A DNA stretch of 64,000 nucleotides from Mycolicibacterium agri (lineage in GTDB: Bacteria > Actinomycetota > Actinomycetes > Mycobacteriales > Mycobacteriaceae): assembly GCF_002553505.1 (NCBI RefSeq), contig NZ_PDCP01000024.1, positions 26,810-90,809 of the forward strand, given 5' to 3'. Below, in pieces: positions 8,457-17,704 of the stretch. The notes below the pieces were generated by a model, which saw only the letters and a program-made list of their open reading frames with translations, was not told where the DNA came from and did not search any database. How positions within the stretch are numbered: the stretch's first letter is position 1; each line of letters starts with the position of its first letter. The position numbers were made by a program, and so were the translations under genes.

Positions 8457-9977
8457 GTGTGCGTGGTCAGGGCCGAAGAGACCGAGGCGACCACCCGTAC
8501 CCGTGAGCCCCTTCGCCGCCCCCGCGCTCTCGTCGCCGGGCTCAGCGTCGTCGTGCTGACCGTCGCGATCCTGCAGACCGCGGTCGTGCCGGTGCTGGCC
8601 ATCATCGCCGACCAACTCAACGAATCCACCGTCGCGACGAGCTGGGCCGTGACGGCCAACCTGCTTGCGGCCGCGGCCGCAACCCCGTTGATCGGCAGGC
8701 TGGCCGACCTGCACAGCAAGAAGCGGGTGCTGCTGGTGGTGCTCGCCGTGGTGCTGGCCGGCTCGCTGCTGGTGGTGCTCGCCGTGGTGCTGGCCGGCTC
8801 GCTGCTGGCCGCCACGACGTCGTCGCTGGCGCTGCTCGTCGTGGGCCGGGTGCTGCAGGCCGCCTCGTTCGCGCTCTATCCCGTGGGCATCGCGATCCTG
8901 CGTGAGGAGCTGACCGAAGACCGCATGGTGTCGGCGATGACCGTGCTGTCGGGGACGTTGGGCTTCGGCGGCGGCGCCGGGCTCGTGGTTGTCGGGCTGC
9001 TGGTCAATCACGACGCCAACTACCACCGCGTGTTCTGGCTCACCACCGCGTTCACGGTGGCGGTGATCGCCATCGTCGTGCTGGTCGTGCCGTCGCGGCC
9101 GCGCAGCGCGTCCGGCACCATCGACTGGCTCGGCGCGGCAGGCCTGGCCGCCGGGCTGTCTGCCGTTCTGCTCGCGGTGACCCAAGGCAACACGTGGGGC
9201 TGGGCGTCGGTCCGCACCCTGGCGTGCGCGGTGTGCGGTGTCGCCGTCCTGGTCGGCTGGTGGCTGTGGGAGCGGCGGGCGCGTCAGCCGTTGGTGTCGA
9301 CGCAGATGCTGAGCCGTCGCCCGATCCTGCTCACCAACCTGGCCACCATCTTCGTGGGCATGGGCCTGTACTTCGCGTTCCTGGGTTTGACGCTGTTCGT
9401 CCAGATCCCGCGGGAGGCGGCGGGATACGGCTTCGGCGCCACCGTGCTCGAGGCCAGCGTCGTCTACCTGCTGCCGGGCGCCCTCGCCGGTTTCGTCGTC
9501 GCGCTGGTCAGCGGCCGGTTCATCGACCGCTTCGGCGCCCGGCCGGTGCTTGTCGCCGCGGCCGCCGCCGGCATCAGCGGCTTTCTGCTCACCGCCCTGG
9601 CGCATACCGCGCCGTGGCAGGTCGTGGTGGCCAGCATCCTGGCCAACGCCTACATCGCGCTGGGCTACGGCGCCCTGCCCGCGCTGGTGGTCAGCGAGGT
9701 GAGCGCGGGTGAGACCGGCGTGGCCACGAGCATGAACGCAATCGCCCGCACCATCGGCAGCTCCGCCGCGGCCGCGCTCGTCGCGGTTCTGCTGGGCCGC
9801 ACGATCGACGGCTCGACCGTGCCGCAGGAGAGCAGCTTCGTCGCCATCTTCCTGGGCGGCGCGGTGACCGCAGCACTGGCGCTGGTGCTCATCGCGCTGT
9901 CCCGGGTGCGCGCCGGCGCTATCGAAACCGTCGAGGCGCGCTACGAATCTCGCGCCATGAATCACGAATGGGGTTGA
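8457..9977 (+). CDS. MFS transporter, multidrug-efflux type, with internal 12-residue duplication
   Basis: A 506-residue protein with about 14 predicted helices. The MFS motif A (GRLADLHSKKR) lies between helices 2 and 3, and a GRVLQA segment follows. Starts are GTG 8457 or GTG 8463; GGAG at 8454-8457 suits the second. The family is DHA2-like proton-coupled efflux or sugar export. A perfect 36-bp tandem repeat at 8730-8801 duplicates LLVVLAVVLAGS, which would lengthen helix 3 by 12 residues. The gene follows the S58 hydrolase after 34 bp and probably ends the operon. The next gene is convergent. Confidence 0.85.
   Translation: MCVVRAEETEATTRTREPLRRPRALVAGLSVVVLTVAILQTAVVPVLAIIADQLNESTVATSWAVTANLLAAAAATPLIGRLADLHSKKRVLLVVLAVVLAGSLLVVLAVVLAGSLLAATTSSLALLVVGRVLQAASFALYPVGIAILREELTEDRMVSAMTVLSGTLGFGGGAGLVVVGLLVNHDANYHRVFWLTTAFTVAVIAIVVLVVPSRPRSASGTIDWLGAAGLAAGLSAVLLAVTQGNTWGWASVRTLACAVCGVAVLVGWWLWERRARQPLVSTQMLSRRPILLTNLATIFVGMGLYFAFLGLTLFVQIPREAAGYGFGATVLEASVVYLLPGALAGFVVALVSGRFIDRFGARPVLVAAAAAGISGFLLTALAHTAPWQVVVASILANAYIALGYGALPALVVSEVSAGETGVATSMNAIARTIGSSAAAALVAVLLGRTIDGSTVPQESSFVAIFLGGAVTAALALVLIALSRVRAGAIETVEARYESRAMNHEWG
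8730..8801 (+). repeat. 36-bp perfect tandem duplication inside MFS gene
   Basis: Two identical, in-frame 36-bp units lie head to tail at 8730-8765 and 8766-8801, each encoding LLVVLAVVLAGS, followed by a partial third start (CTGCTG). The unit is exactly 12 codons, so the frame is kept. Replication slippage is the simplest cause; an assembly artefact is possible. Confidence 0.95.
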
Positions 9978-9993
9978 GGGCTACCGCAACCGG

Positions 9994-10422
9994 CTACCGC
10001 AGCGCGGCGAGGTTGGCCACCGACTTGCGGACCTCCGACCGCAACACCTTTGCCACCAGGGTGCCGATGCCGGTGCTGAGCAGACCGCCCGACAGGTCGG
10101 CGTGCACCGCGAACTTCGACCCGGGAGCGTCGTCTTGCACTTCGATGCGCAGCGAGATCCGGACGCCGCCGCGGCCCGTGCCCTTCATTTCGATCAGCGT
10201 CGGCTCCTGGTAGCCGGTGACGCGCCAGTGGATGATGTTGCGAAAGCCCTTGACCTTGATGCACGACGCGACCTGGGCGCCTTCCTCGATCCGCGCGGGC
10301 ACCTCGCTGCGCCAGCCGCCGAAGATCGTCAGCCACTCGTCGAAGCGGTGCAGATCGGAAGCCAGCTTCCAGGCTTGCTGCGGAGCAAGGTCGGTGGCCA
10401 CCGCCACATCAATTGTTGCCAT
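9994..10422 (-). CDS. SRPBCC (START/polyketide-cyclase-like) family protein
   Basis: A 142-residue protein (MATIDVAVATDLAPQQAWKLASDLHRFDEW...) with the alternating pattern of a helix-grip ligand-binding domain: an N-terminal strand, the helix PQQAWKLASDLHRF, then many strands and a C-terminal amphipathic helix. Mycobacteria have many such toxin-like or lipid/hydrophobic-ligand-binding proteins. ATG 10422 was preferred over GTG 10429-10431. It is convergent with the MFS gene and divergent from the polyamine transporter. No catalytic residue can be assigned. Confidence 0.75.
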   Translation of the reverse strand: MATIDVAVATDLAPQQAWKLASDLHRFDEWLTIFGGWRSEVPARIEEGAQVASCIKVKGFRNIIHWRVTGYQEPTLIEMKGTGRGGVRISLRIEVQDDAPGSKFAVHADLSGGLLSTGIGTLVAKVLRSEVRKSVANLAALR

Positions 10423-10569
10423 GATGTTCACCTACCCCCGCGGGCCCGCCAGCGAAACTAAACTGACAGGCCTCACGCAGGGACCGCACCACCGCAGGCT
10501 GCGATCAGTCGGCGGACGATCAGGTACGGGCCGAACCGCGAAATCTGTCCCCGATTCGGCGTGCGCGCG

Positions 10570-10611
10570 AGCGATTCCATTGCAAAAATGAAAAATCGTT
10601 GCGGAATCGCT
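10570..10611. repeat. 42-bp interrupted inverted repeat upstream of polyamine transporter
   Basis: AGCGATTCC (10570-10578) and GGAATCGCT (10603-10611) are perfect 9-bp arms. Inner arms GCAA (10582-10585) and TTGC (10599-10602) extend the pairing around an A-rich loop. It lies about 66 bp before the proposed potA start in an otherwise gene-free stretch (10423-10677). It could be an operator or a leader hairpin; the sequence does not decide. Confidence 0.6.
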
Positions 10612-10677
10612 TGCGAAGGTCGACGAAATCCGCGATTGTTTACCCGAACGCTACGGGGGCTTTAGGGAGGTCTTGCC

Positions 10678-11874
10678 CTGACCGGAACACATACCACCGC
10701 CGCCAATCAAGCGACGGGACGAGACGGGACCCCGCCCGCCAAGGGCACCCCGGTAATCGAGATCGACAACGTCACGAAGCGGTTCGCCGACTACGTGGCG
10801 GTCAAGGAAGCCGACTTCTCCATCGGGTCCGGCGAGTTCTTCTCAATGCTCGGCCCGTCGGGCTGCGGCAAGACGACCACGCTACGGATGATCGCCGGGT
10901 TCGAGACGCCGACCGAGGGCGCGATCCGACTGGAAGGCAAGGACGTCTCGCGCGTGCCACCGCACAAGCGCAACGTCAACACCGTCTTCCAGCACTACGC
11001 GCTGTTCCCGCATATGACGGTGTGGGACAACGTCGCCTACGGACCGCGCAGCCTGAAGAAGGACAAGGCCGAGGTCAAGCGGCGCGTCGACGAACTGCTC
11101 GAGATCGTGCGCCTGACCGACTTCGCACAGCGCAAACCCGCCCAGCTCTCCGGCGGCCAGCAACAGCGCGTGGCGTTGGCCCGCGCACTGGTGAACTATC
11201 CGAGCGCGCTGCTGCTCGACGAACCGCTCGGCGCGCTGGACCTCAAACTGCGTCAGGTCATGCAGTTCGAACTCAAACGCATTCAGCGCGAGGTCGGGAT
11301 CACGTTCGTCTACGTGACCCACGACCAGGAGGAAGCGTTGACGATGAGCGACCGCATCGCGGTCATGAACGCCGGCAACGTTGACCAGATCGGCACCCCC
11401 ACCGAGATCTACGACCGGCCCTCGACCGTGTTCGTCGCGAGCTTCATCGGCCAGGCCAACCTGTGGGCGGGCAAGCAGACGGGGCGGGCCGAGAACGGCT
11501 TCGTCCCCGTGCAGGTGTTGGGCAGCACCCTGAAGGCGCGGGCCGGCGACACCACGATCGAACCCGGCGGCCACGCCACGTTGATGATCCGCCCTGAGCG
11601 GGTCCGCGTCTCGATGGAGCCGCCGACCGGCGACGTCGCGGGAGTCCGCGCCACGGTGACCGACCTGACGTTCCAGGGTCCGGTCGTGCGGCTCTCGCTG
11701 GCCGCTCCCGATGATTCGGCGATCATCGCCCACGTCGGACCGGAGCAGAACCTGCCGTTGCTGCGCCCGGGCGACCAGGTGCACGTCAGCTGGTCACCGG
11801 AGGCGTCGCTGGTGCTTCCGGCAGCCGACATTCCGACGACCGAGGATCTCGAGGAGATGCTCGACGACTCCTGA
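10678..11874 (+). CDS. potA: polyamine-type ABC transporter ATP-binding protein, probable CTG start
   Basis: About 398 residues. An in-frame TAG at 10663-10665 closes the frame. The next usable codons are CTG 10678, seven bases after a strong AGGGAGG (10664-10670), and GTG 10795. The GTG would remove the first beta strand and A-loop aromatic ([11 protein letters not shown]), so CTG is preferred. Walker [10 protein letters not shown] (about residue 58), LSGGQQQ signature, Walker B LLLDEP, the D-loop and H-loop VTHDQEE are intact, and a TOBE domain forms the C-terminus. It energises import by the two permeases downstream. PotA family by similarity; whether the substrate is spermidine or putrescine is inferred. 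Confidence 0.88.
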   Translation: MTGTHTTAANQATGRDGTPPAKGTPVIEIDNVTKRFADYVAVKEADFSIGSGEFFSMLGPSGCGKTTTLRMIAGFETPTEGAIRLEGKDVSRVPPHKRNVNTVFQHYALFPHMTVWDNVAYGPRSLKKDKAEVKRRVDELLEIVRLTDFAQRKPAQLSGGQQQRVALARALVNYPSALLLDEPLGALDLKLRQVMQFELKRIQREVGITFVYVTHDQEEALTMSDRIAVMNAGNVDQIGTPTEIYDRPSTVFVASFIGQANLWAGKQTGRAENGFVPVQVLGSTLKARAGDTTIEPGGHATLMIRPERVRVSMEPPTGDVAGVRATVTDLTFQGPVVRLSLAAPDDSAIIAHVGPEQNLPLLRPGDQVHVSWSPEASLVLPAADIPTTEDLEEMLDDS

Positions 11875-11932
11875 CGGCTCCCCCGTCAACGCCCCTCCCC
11901 CTTTTCGCCGGATCACGAAAGGCACAGTCGCC

Positions 11933-13141
11933 ATGCCCCGAGAGATGTACACCGAGATCGATGCTCGGCTCGCCCGTCTTGTGGCCAACCGCACCTCGCG
12001 CCGACGATTCATCGGCGGCGGTGCGGCCGCCGCAGCCGCGGCAATCCTTGGTCCCTCGTTCCTCGCCGCCTGCGGGTCAGACAGTGGCGGCGGCGGAGAG
12101 TCACCCGCGGCATCGGCGCCGCCCGACGACGGCGCGCCCGCATCCGGCGAGCTTCGGGTTTCGAACTGGCCGTTGTACATGGCCGACGGTTTCGTTGCGG
12201 ACTTCCAGAACGCGACCGGGCTCACCGTCGACTACAAGGAAGACTTCAACGACAACGAGCAGTGGTTCGCCAAGGTCAAGGAACCGCTGTCGCGCAAGCA
12301 GGACATCGGTGCCGACCTCGCGGTGCCGACCGAGTTCATGGCGGCCCGTATCAAGGGACTTGGCTGGCTCAACGAGATCCGCGAAGCCCGCGTGCCCAAC
12401 AAGAAGAATCTGCGCCAGGATCTGCTCGACTCCAAGGTCGATCCCGGCCGCAAGGTGACCGCGCCGTACTTCACCGGCATGGTCGGGCTGGCCTATAACA
12501 AGGCCGCGACCGGTCGCGACATCAGGACCATCGACGACCTGTGGGATCCGGCGTTCAAGGGCCGGGTCAGCCTGCTGTCGGACACCCAGGACGGGCTCGG
12601 CATGATCATGCAGGCGCAGGGCAATTCGCCGGAGGATCCCACCCCCGAGGCCATTCAGCAGGCCGTCGACCTGGTCCGCGAGCAGAAGGACAAGGGACAG
12701 ATCCGCAGGTTCACCGGCAACGACTACGCCGACGACTTGGCCGCGGGCAATATCGCCGTCGCACAGGCATATTCGGGCGATGTGATCCAGTTGCAGGCGG
12801 ACAACCCCGATCTGCAGTTCGTCATTCCAGAGTCCGGCGGCGACTGGTTCATCGACACGATGGTGATCCCTTACACCACGAAGAATCAGGCCGCCGCCGA
12901 GGAGTGGATCAACTACGTCTACGACAAGCCCAACTACGCCAAGCTTGTTGCCTTTGTGCAGTTCGTGCCGGTGCTGGCGGACATGAACGAGGAACTCGAC
13001 AAGGTCGACCCGAGTCTGTCGAAGAACCCGCTGATCGTGCCGACCGAGGAGGACGCCGCGAAGCTCAAGTCCTGGGCCCCGCTCACCGACGAGCAGACCC
13101 AGGAGTTCAACACCATGTACGCAGCGGTTACCGGTGGTTGA
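11933..13141 (+). CDS. potD: polyamine-type ABC transporter substrate-binding lipoprotein
   Basis: A 402-residue protein from ATG 11933 (GAAAGG at 11917-11922). The N-terminus carries a twin-arginine motif (SRRRFIGGG), an Ala-rich hydrophobic stretch and a lipobox LAAC, so it is probably a Tat-exported lipoprotein anchored outside the membrane. The mature part resembles PotD/COG0687 (ELRVSNWPLYMADG, a late VIPESGGDWFIDTMVIP). It would capture polyamine or a related cation for the PotB/PotC channel. It sits 58 bp after potA and 3 bp before potB. The exact ligand is unknown; residues of the PotD polyamine site were not checked one by one. Confidence 0.87.
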   Translation: MPREMYTEIDARLARLVANRTSRRRFIGGGAAAAAAAILGPSFLAACGSDSGGGGESPAASAPPDDGAPASGELRVSNWPLYMADGFVADFQNATGLTVDYKEDFNDNEQWFAKVKEPLSRKQDIGADLAVPTEFMAARIKGLGWLNEIREARVPNKKNLRQDLLDSKVDPGRKVTAPYFTGMVGLAYNKAATGRDIRTIDDLWDPAFKGRVSLLSDTQDGLGMIMQAQGNSPEDPTPEAIQQAVDLVREQKDKGQIRRFTGNDYADDLAAGNIAVAQAYSGDVIQLQADNPDLQFVIPESGGDWFIDTMVIPYTTKNQAAAEEWINYVYDKPNYAKLVAFVQFVPVLADMNEELDKVDPSLSKNPLIVPTEEDAAKLKSWAPLTDEQTQEFNTMYAAVTGG

Positions 13142-13144
13142 TCG

Positions 13145-14020
13145 ATGGCAGGTGTAGCCAGCAGCAGTCGCCAGCGCAGCAAGATCGCTCCCTATCTGAT
13201 GATCTTGCCCGCGCTGGTGTACCTCGGGATCTTCTTCGTCATCCCGTTTTTCACGCTGGCGCGTACTTCACTGTCGTCGACGGGTGGTTCGGTCTTCCTG
13301 CCGACGCTGACGTTCTCGTGGGACTTCGCCAACTACACCGAGGCGTTCAGCCACTACCGCGACCAGATCATCCGGTCGTTCACCTACGCTGGGGTGGCGA
13401 CGGTGCTGTGCCTGGTGATGGCGTTTCCACTGGCTTACGTCATCGCGTTCAAAGCCGGCAGGTACAAGAACCTCATCCTGGGGCTGGTGATCCTGCCGTT
13501 CTTCGTGACGTTCCTGATCCGGACGATCGCCTGGAAAACCATTCTGGCGGACGACGGTTGGGTGGTCAGCGCGCTCGGCGCCATCGGCCTGCTGCCCGAT
13601 GAGGGTCGCCTGCTGTCGACGAGTTACGCCGTGATCGGCGGATTGACGTACAACTGGATCATTTTCATGATCCTGCCGTTGTACGTCAGCCTGGAGAAGA
13701 TCGACCCGCGGCTCATCGAGGCGTCGAAGGACTTGTACTCCTCCAATGCCCGGGCGTTCCGCAAGGTGATCCTGCCACTGGCAATGCCCGGTGTACTGGC
13801 CGGCAGCATGCTGGTATTCATCCCGGCCGTCGGCGATTTCATCAACGCCGACTATCTGGGCAGTACCCAGACCACCATGATCGGCAATGTCATCCAGAAG
13901 CAGTTCCTGGTGGTCAAGGACTATCCCAACGCGGCAGCACTGTCCATGGTGTTGATGGTGATCATCCTGGTCGGCGTGCTGCTCTACACCAGGGCGCTGG
14001 GTACGGAGGATCTGGTATGA
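13145..14020 (+). CDS. potB: polyamine-type ABC transporter permease
   Basis: A 291-residue inner-membrane protein with six predicted helices. The first lies at about residues 18-40 (LMILPALVYLGIFFVIPFF). The cytoplasmic EAA loop, IEASKDLYSSNARAFRKVILPLAMPG near residue 200, docks on the ATPase. ATG 13145 is three bases after potD's stop. The end overlaps the second permease start by ATGA. It belongs to the PotB/YdcU branch and forms a heterodimeric channel with the next gene product. Confidence 0.87.
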   Translation: MAGVASSSRQRSKIAPYLMILPALVYLGIFFVIPFFTLARTSLSSTGGSVFLPTLTFSWDFANYTEAFSHYRDQIIRSFTYAGVATVLCLVMAFPLAYVIAFKAGRYKNLILGLVILPFFVTFLIRTIAWKTILADDGWVVSALGAIGLLPDEGRLLSTSYAVIGGLTYNWIIFMILPLYVSLEKIDPRLIEASKDLYSSNARAFRKVILPLAMPGVLAGSMLVFIPAVGDFINADYLGSTQTTMIGNVIQKQFLVVKDYPNAAALSMVLMVIILVGVLLYTRALGTEDLV

Positions 14021-14874
14021 CAACACAGGCGGGCGCCGTGGTGTCGACCGCGGCTGAGCAGGTCGACCAGCCTCCGAAAACCGTTAAAGGCAGCCCGAAA
14101 TGGGGCGACTGGATCCTGCGCATCGTGGCCGGCCTGGTCTTGCTCTACTTGTTCCTGCCGATCTTCGTGATCATTCTGTTCTCCTTCAACGACCCGCAGG
14201 GCAAGTTCAACTACTCGTGGCAGGGCTTCACGCTGAAGAACTGGGCCGACCCGTTCAAGTACCCGGCACTGACCGATGCGTTGAAGCTCAGCCTCAACGT
14301 CGCCGCGGTGTCGACGGCGATCGCGCTGGTCTTCGGCACGCTGGTGGCGATCGCGCTTGTGCGGCAACGGTTCCGCGGGCAGACCGCGGTCGACACGTTC
14401 TTGGTGATACCGCTGACCGCCCCCGAAGTGGTGATGGGCGCCGCGTTGTTGACGCTGTTCCTCAACTTGAACTGGGCGACCGGCTACTCCACCATCATCA
14501 TCGCCCACGTCGCGTTCGAGATCAGCTTCATCGCGATGACGGTGCGCGCGCGAGTGCGTGGATTCGACTGGACGCTCGAGGACGCGTCGCTGGACCTGGG
14601 CGCCAGCCCGACTCGCACCTTCTTCAAAGTGACGCTGCCGCTGATCGTTCCGGGCATCATTGCGGCGGCCATGCTGTCGTTCGCGTTGTCGCTCGACGAC
14701 TTCATCATCACGTACTTCGTCAGCGGTTCGACGGTGACCTATCCGCTGTACGTGAACGCGGCCGTCAAGGCCGCGGTACCGCCGCAGATCAACGTGCTGG
14801 CCACCGCCATTCTGGTGATCAGCCTGATCCTGCTGGCGCTGGGCACGCTGGTGCGGCGCAAGCAAGTCACCTAA
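14017..14874 (+). CDS. potC: polyamine-type ABC transporter permease
   Basis: A 285-residue permease starting at ATG 14017 inside the potB stop (ATGA). Six helices, with an EAA loop [19 protein letters not shown] near residue 188 followed by [14 protein letters not shown], a hallmark of PotC/YdcV permeases. It completes the transporter. Its TAA stop shares bases 14872-14873 with the TAG stop of the convergent EamA gene (CTAA). Confidence 0.87.
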   Translation: MTTQAGAVVSTAAEQVDQPPKTVKGSPKWGDWILRIVAGLVLLYLFLPIFVIILFSFNDPQGKFNYSWQGFTLKNWADPFKYPALTDALKLSLNVAAVSTAIALVFGTLVAIALVRQRFRGQTAVDTFLVIPLTAPEVVMGAALLTLFLNLNWATGYSTIIIAHVAFEISFIAMTVRARVRGFDWTLEDASLDLGASPTRTFFKVTLPLIVPGIIAAAMLSFALSLDDFIITYFVSGSTVTYPLYVNAAVKAAVPPQINVLATAILVISLILLALGTLVRRKQVT

Positions 14875-15794
14875 CCGATTTCGACGGGAGTCGGTGAAGG
14901 CTGGCGCGCGCCGGTGCGGGCCGCGCCGACGCCTGCGGCCACCACCAGGCAGATGCCGACCACACCGCCGGGTCCGGGCACCTGGTGCAGGATGATCAGC
15001 CCCACGATCATCGCGAACGCCGGTTCGAGCGCCATCAGCGTTCCGAACGCCGCGGTGGTGAGGCGGCGAAGAGCCAACATCTCCAGCGTGAACGGCGCGA
15101 CCGGCAGCAGGATCGCGAGCCCGATCCCGATCAGCAGAATGTCGGGTGTCATGCGGCCGAACACGCTCGGCCCCACCACGGCGGTCGCGACCAGGCCGGC
15201 CACCGGCATGGACACCGCAAGCCCGTTGATGCCGACGACCTCGTCGCCCACGCGCTGAGTGAGCAGGATGTAGCCGGCCCAGCAGGCCGCCGCGCCGAGC
15301 GCGAGCAGCACCCCGACTGGATCGACCGAGCCCGCCCACGGCTGGGTGAGCAGGACGACCCCGGCGGCGGCGACGCCAGGCCACAGCACGCGCGCCCGCC
15401 CCTTGCCGTGGGCCACCGCCACCCCCAGCGGCCCGAGGAATTCGAGGGCGCTGGCCGTGCCCAACGGGATTCGATCCAGGGCCGCCATGAACAGCATGGT
15501 GACCGAGGCGGTCACCACACCGAGCACCACGCACACCAGGAACGTGGAGCGGGTGAACGCCGCGGGGCGCGGACGCACGATCAGCAGGATCAGCAGACCG
15601 GCCCAGGCCAGTCGCAGCCACGCCGCGCCCTCGACGCCGATGCGGTCGATCAGGGTGACGGCGATCGCCAACCCCAGTTGGACGCACATCATCGAACCCA
15701 TCGCCATGAAGGCGCCGGTGCGGGCCTGGTTGCCGATCACTCCTGCATTGAACGTGATCCGAACCGTCCACGTCCACGTGATTTTCGTGGACAT
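14871..15794 (-). CDS. EamA/DMT-family transporter (RhtA-like)
   Basis: About 307 residues, mostly hydrophobic, with ten predicted helices in two EamA repeats (the second near [25 protein letters not shown]). A proline- and Arg-rich tail follows. The family exports amino acids, sugars or other metabolites. ATG 15794 (MSTKIT) or GTG 15801-15803 are possible; a shorter start near the first helix cannot be excluded. It lies 34 bp after the SDR on the same strand and is the last gene of the long polyol operon. A 21-bp inverted repeat in the gap could separate its expression. Confidence 0.78.
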   Translation of the reverse strand: MSTKITWTWTVRITFNAGVIGNQARTGAFMAMGSMMCVQLGLAIAVTLIDRIGVEGAAWLRLAWAGLLILLIVRPRPAAFTRSTFLVCVVLGVVTASVTMLFMAALDRIPLGTASALEFLGPLGVAVAHGKGRARVLWPGVAAAGVVLLTQPWAGSVDPVGVLLALGAAACWAGYILLTQRVGDEVVGINGLAVSMPVAGLVATAVVGPSVFGRMTPDILLIGIGLAILLPVAPFTLEMLALRRLTTAAFGTLMALEPAFAMIVGLIILHQVPGPGGVVGICLVVAAGVGAARTGARQPSPTPVEIG

Positions 15795-15795
15795 A

Positions 15796-15816
15796 CCGTT
15801 CACGAATCATGAACGG
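15796..15816. repeat. 21-bp inverted repeat before EamA gene
   Basis: CCGTTCA (15796-15802) and TGAACGG (15810-15816) form perfect 7-bp arms around a 7-bp centre, in the gap between the SDR stop and the EamA start. There is no following T-run, so an operator is more likely than an intrinsic terminator. Confidence 0.55.
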
Positions 15817-15828
15817 TCAGCGCGTGGC

Positions 15829-16593
15829 CTACCTGATGGTGTAGCCCCCGTCGATGAGCAGGTCGGCGCCGTTCACCATCGCCGCGGCGTCGGAGGCCAG
15901 GTACACCGCGGCCGCGGCGATCTCATCCGGATACGCGAAGCGTCCGGTGGGAATCTGCTTTTTGAGGGCATCCCCGTGCGGCCCCTCCCACGCCTTGCGG
16001 CCGAGGTCGGTCAGCACCACCGTCGGCGAGATCGTGTTGACGCGCACGCCGCGCGATCCCCACTCGGCCGCCAGCACTTTCGACACCCCGACCACACCGA
16101 ACTTCGACGCGCAGTAGGCCACGTGCTGATCGAGGGCCACCGTCGCTGCCTGCGACGCCATGTTGATGATCGCCCCGCCGCCGGACGCCAGCATCGACGC
16201 GCCCACCGCCTGGCACATCAAGAACGTGCCCTTGAGGTTGACGTCGATGGTGGAGTCCCACGCCTTCAGCGTCAGTTCCTCGGCCGGGGCCAACAGCGCA
16301 ATGCCCGCGCTGTTGACCAGGATATCGATGCGGCCGAACGCGTCCTGTACGGCATCGACGGTCGCCCGCACGGCATCGGGATCGGCGACGTCACAACGAA
16401 ATCCGCGGCTTTCGGTGGGCAGTGATGCGGCCGCGTCTGCGGCACCCGCTTCGTTGAGGTCGACGACCGCGATGCGCGCACCCTTGGTTGCACAGGCCGC
16501 GGCGATGGCCGCCCCGATGCCGGTGGCCCCGCCGGTCACCAGGGCGACCTTGTCGGCCAGCGAGAAGTCGAAATCCACTTTGTCTGCTGGCAT
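15829..16593 (-). CDS. dthD: short-chain dehydrogenase, probable D-threitol dehydrogenase
   Basis: A 254-residue classical SDR: cofactor motif TGGATGIG (about residue 20), NSAG (about 97), catalytic Ser and YCASK near 165, and a C-terminal NGADLLIDGGYTIR. ATG 16593 follows AGGAGG, which lies in the gap after the binding-protein stop. The gene lies in one operon with an erythrulose-kinase-type DAK, an RpiB isomerase and a CUT2 importer. That is the composition of the tetritol locus described in M. smegmatis, where an SDR oxidises D-threitol to D-erythrulose. The family call is firm; the substrate rests on context, and a second SDR at 30.3 kb is an alternative for the same role. Confidence 0.8.
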   Translation of the reverse strand: MPADKVDFDFSLADKVALVTGGATGIGAAIAAACATKGARIAVVDLNEAGAADAAASLPTESRGFRCDVADPDAVRATVDAVQDAFGRIDILVNSAGIALLAPAEELTLKAWDSTIDVNLKGTFLMCQAVGASMLASGGGAIINMASQAATVALDQHVAYCASKFGVVGVSKVLAAEWGSRGVRVNTISPTVVLTDLGRKAWEGPHGDALKKQIPTGRFAYPDEIAAAAVYLASDAAAMVNGADLLIDGGYTIR

Positions 16594-16601
16594 CTCGCCT
16601 C

Positions 16602-17654
16602 CTATGACGCCTGCTTCTGCCCGGGGATACCTTCGAAGGCGATGTCACCGGTTTCGAGGTTCTTGTTGGTCAAGTCGGTCAGCCCGTCCAGGAACTGCTG
16701 GCGTTCGGTCACCACGTGCTGGATCGCGACGTCCACGTTCTCCTTGGTGATCGCGGGCATCATGTAGACCGGTTCGGTGTCGACCTCCTCGCCCTTGGCG
16801 AGTTTGTTGGCCACCGCGAGGCCCGCCGCCAGTTCCACGGTGCCGTTCTGCAGCGAGGTGCCGATGAACTCACCGCTCTTGACCGCGTTGAGGCCGTCCT
16901 CGATGCCGTCGATGCCGACGATCGGGACATCCGTGCGGCCGGCCTCTTTGAGGGCCTGCAACGCGCCGAGTCCCATGTCGTCGTTCTGTGCGACAACGCC
17001 GTCAATCTGGTTGCCGAAGCCCGAGATCCAGTTCTTCATCTTGTTCACGGCCTCGTCGCGCTTCCAGTTCGCGGTGTCCTTGGCGAGCACCTTGATGTCG
17101 GGGTATTTGGCCAGCACCTGGTCGATGCCCTTGCTGCGGTCGAGTTCACCGGACTGCCCGAGCGGCCCCTGCAGCACCACGATGTTGCCGCGGCCACCGA
17201 GCCGGTCGGCCATCATCTGCATTTCCTGCGCGCCCGCCGCCACGTCGTCGGGCTGAACGCTGGCCGCGACATCCTTGCTGTCGAGTGCGGCGTTGACCGG
17301 CACCAGCGGGATGCCCTTCGCCTTGGCGGTGGCCACCTGCGGTCCCAGCGAATCCGCTTGAACGGGAACGACGATGATCGCGTCGACGCCCTGATTGATC
17401 ATCGAGTCGATCTGGCTGGCCTGCGTGGATACGTCCAGATTGGCGGAATTCCACACCAGTTCGATGTTGTTGTCCTTGGCGTAAGTGTCCATCCCCTCCT
17501 TGCCCGCGGTGATGAACGAACTCATGTCGTAGACGGTCACCCCGATGCGGGTGGTGTCGCTGTTGGCCTCGGGGTCACCGGCACCACAGGCCGTCAGACC
17601 CGCGGCGAGGGTGCTCGCCGCCGCGAGGGCGCCGATCTTTGATGCTAATTTCAT
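16602..17654 (-). CDS. CUT2-type sugar/polyol ABC transporter substrate-binding lipoprotein
   Basis: A 350-residue protein. ATG 17654 (MKLASK) has AGAGAA seven bases upstream. It has a signal peptide and lipobox LTAC (about residue 22), then a Peripla_BP_4 fold: [19 protein letters not shown], the late [12 protein letters not shown] and [12 protein letters not shown] motifs of RbsB-like proteins. It delivers substrate to the permease and two-domain ATPase encoded just upstream. In M. smegmatis a D-threitol-binding SBP led to discovery of the tetritol pathway; whether this is its orthologue needs comparison. Confidence 0.85.
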   Translation of the reverse strand: MKLASKIGALAAASTLAAGLTACGAGDPEANSDTTRIGVTVYDMSSFITAGKEGMDTYAKDNNIELVWNSANLDVSTQASQIDSMINQGVDAIIVVPVQADSLGPQVATAKAKGIPLVPVNAALDSKDVAASVQPDDVAAGAQEMQMMADRLGGRGNIVVLQGPLGQSGELDRSKGIDQVLAKYPDIKVLAKDTANWKRDEAVNKMKNWISGFGNQIDGVVAQNDDMGLGALQALKEAGRTDVPIVGIDGIEDGLNAVKSGEFIGTSLQNGTVELAAGLAVANKLAKGEEVDTEPVYMMPAITKENVDVAIQHVVTERQQFLDGLTDLTNKNLETGDIAFEGIPGQKQAS

Positions 17655-17704
17655 TTGACGGTTCTCTTTCTCTGTGCGACAGCGGATCTGATGACGGTTG
17701 GAAT

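Noticed and set aside
8445..9965. Minus-strand open frame of about 500 codons opposite the MFS gene
   Set aside because: Mirror of a helix-rich gene; Gln/Arg/His-rich with no ribosome site or motifs, while the plus frame has clear MFS features.
13984..15810. Minus-strand open frame of about 600 codons
   Set aside because: It is antisense to potC and an out-of-frame shadow of the EamA gene; composition is Arg/His/Gln-rich without any family motif.
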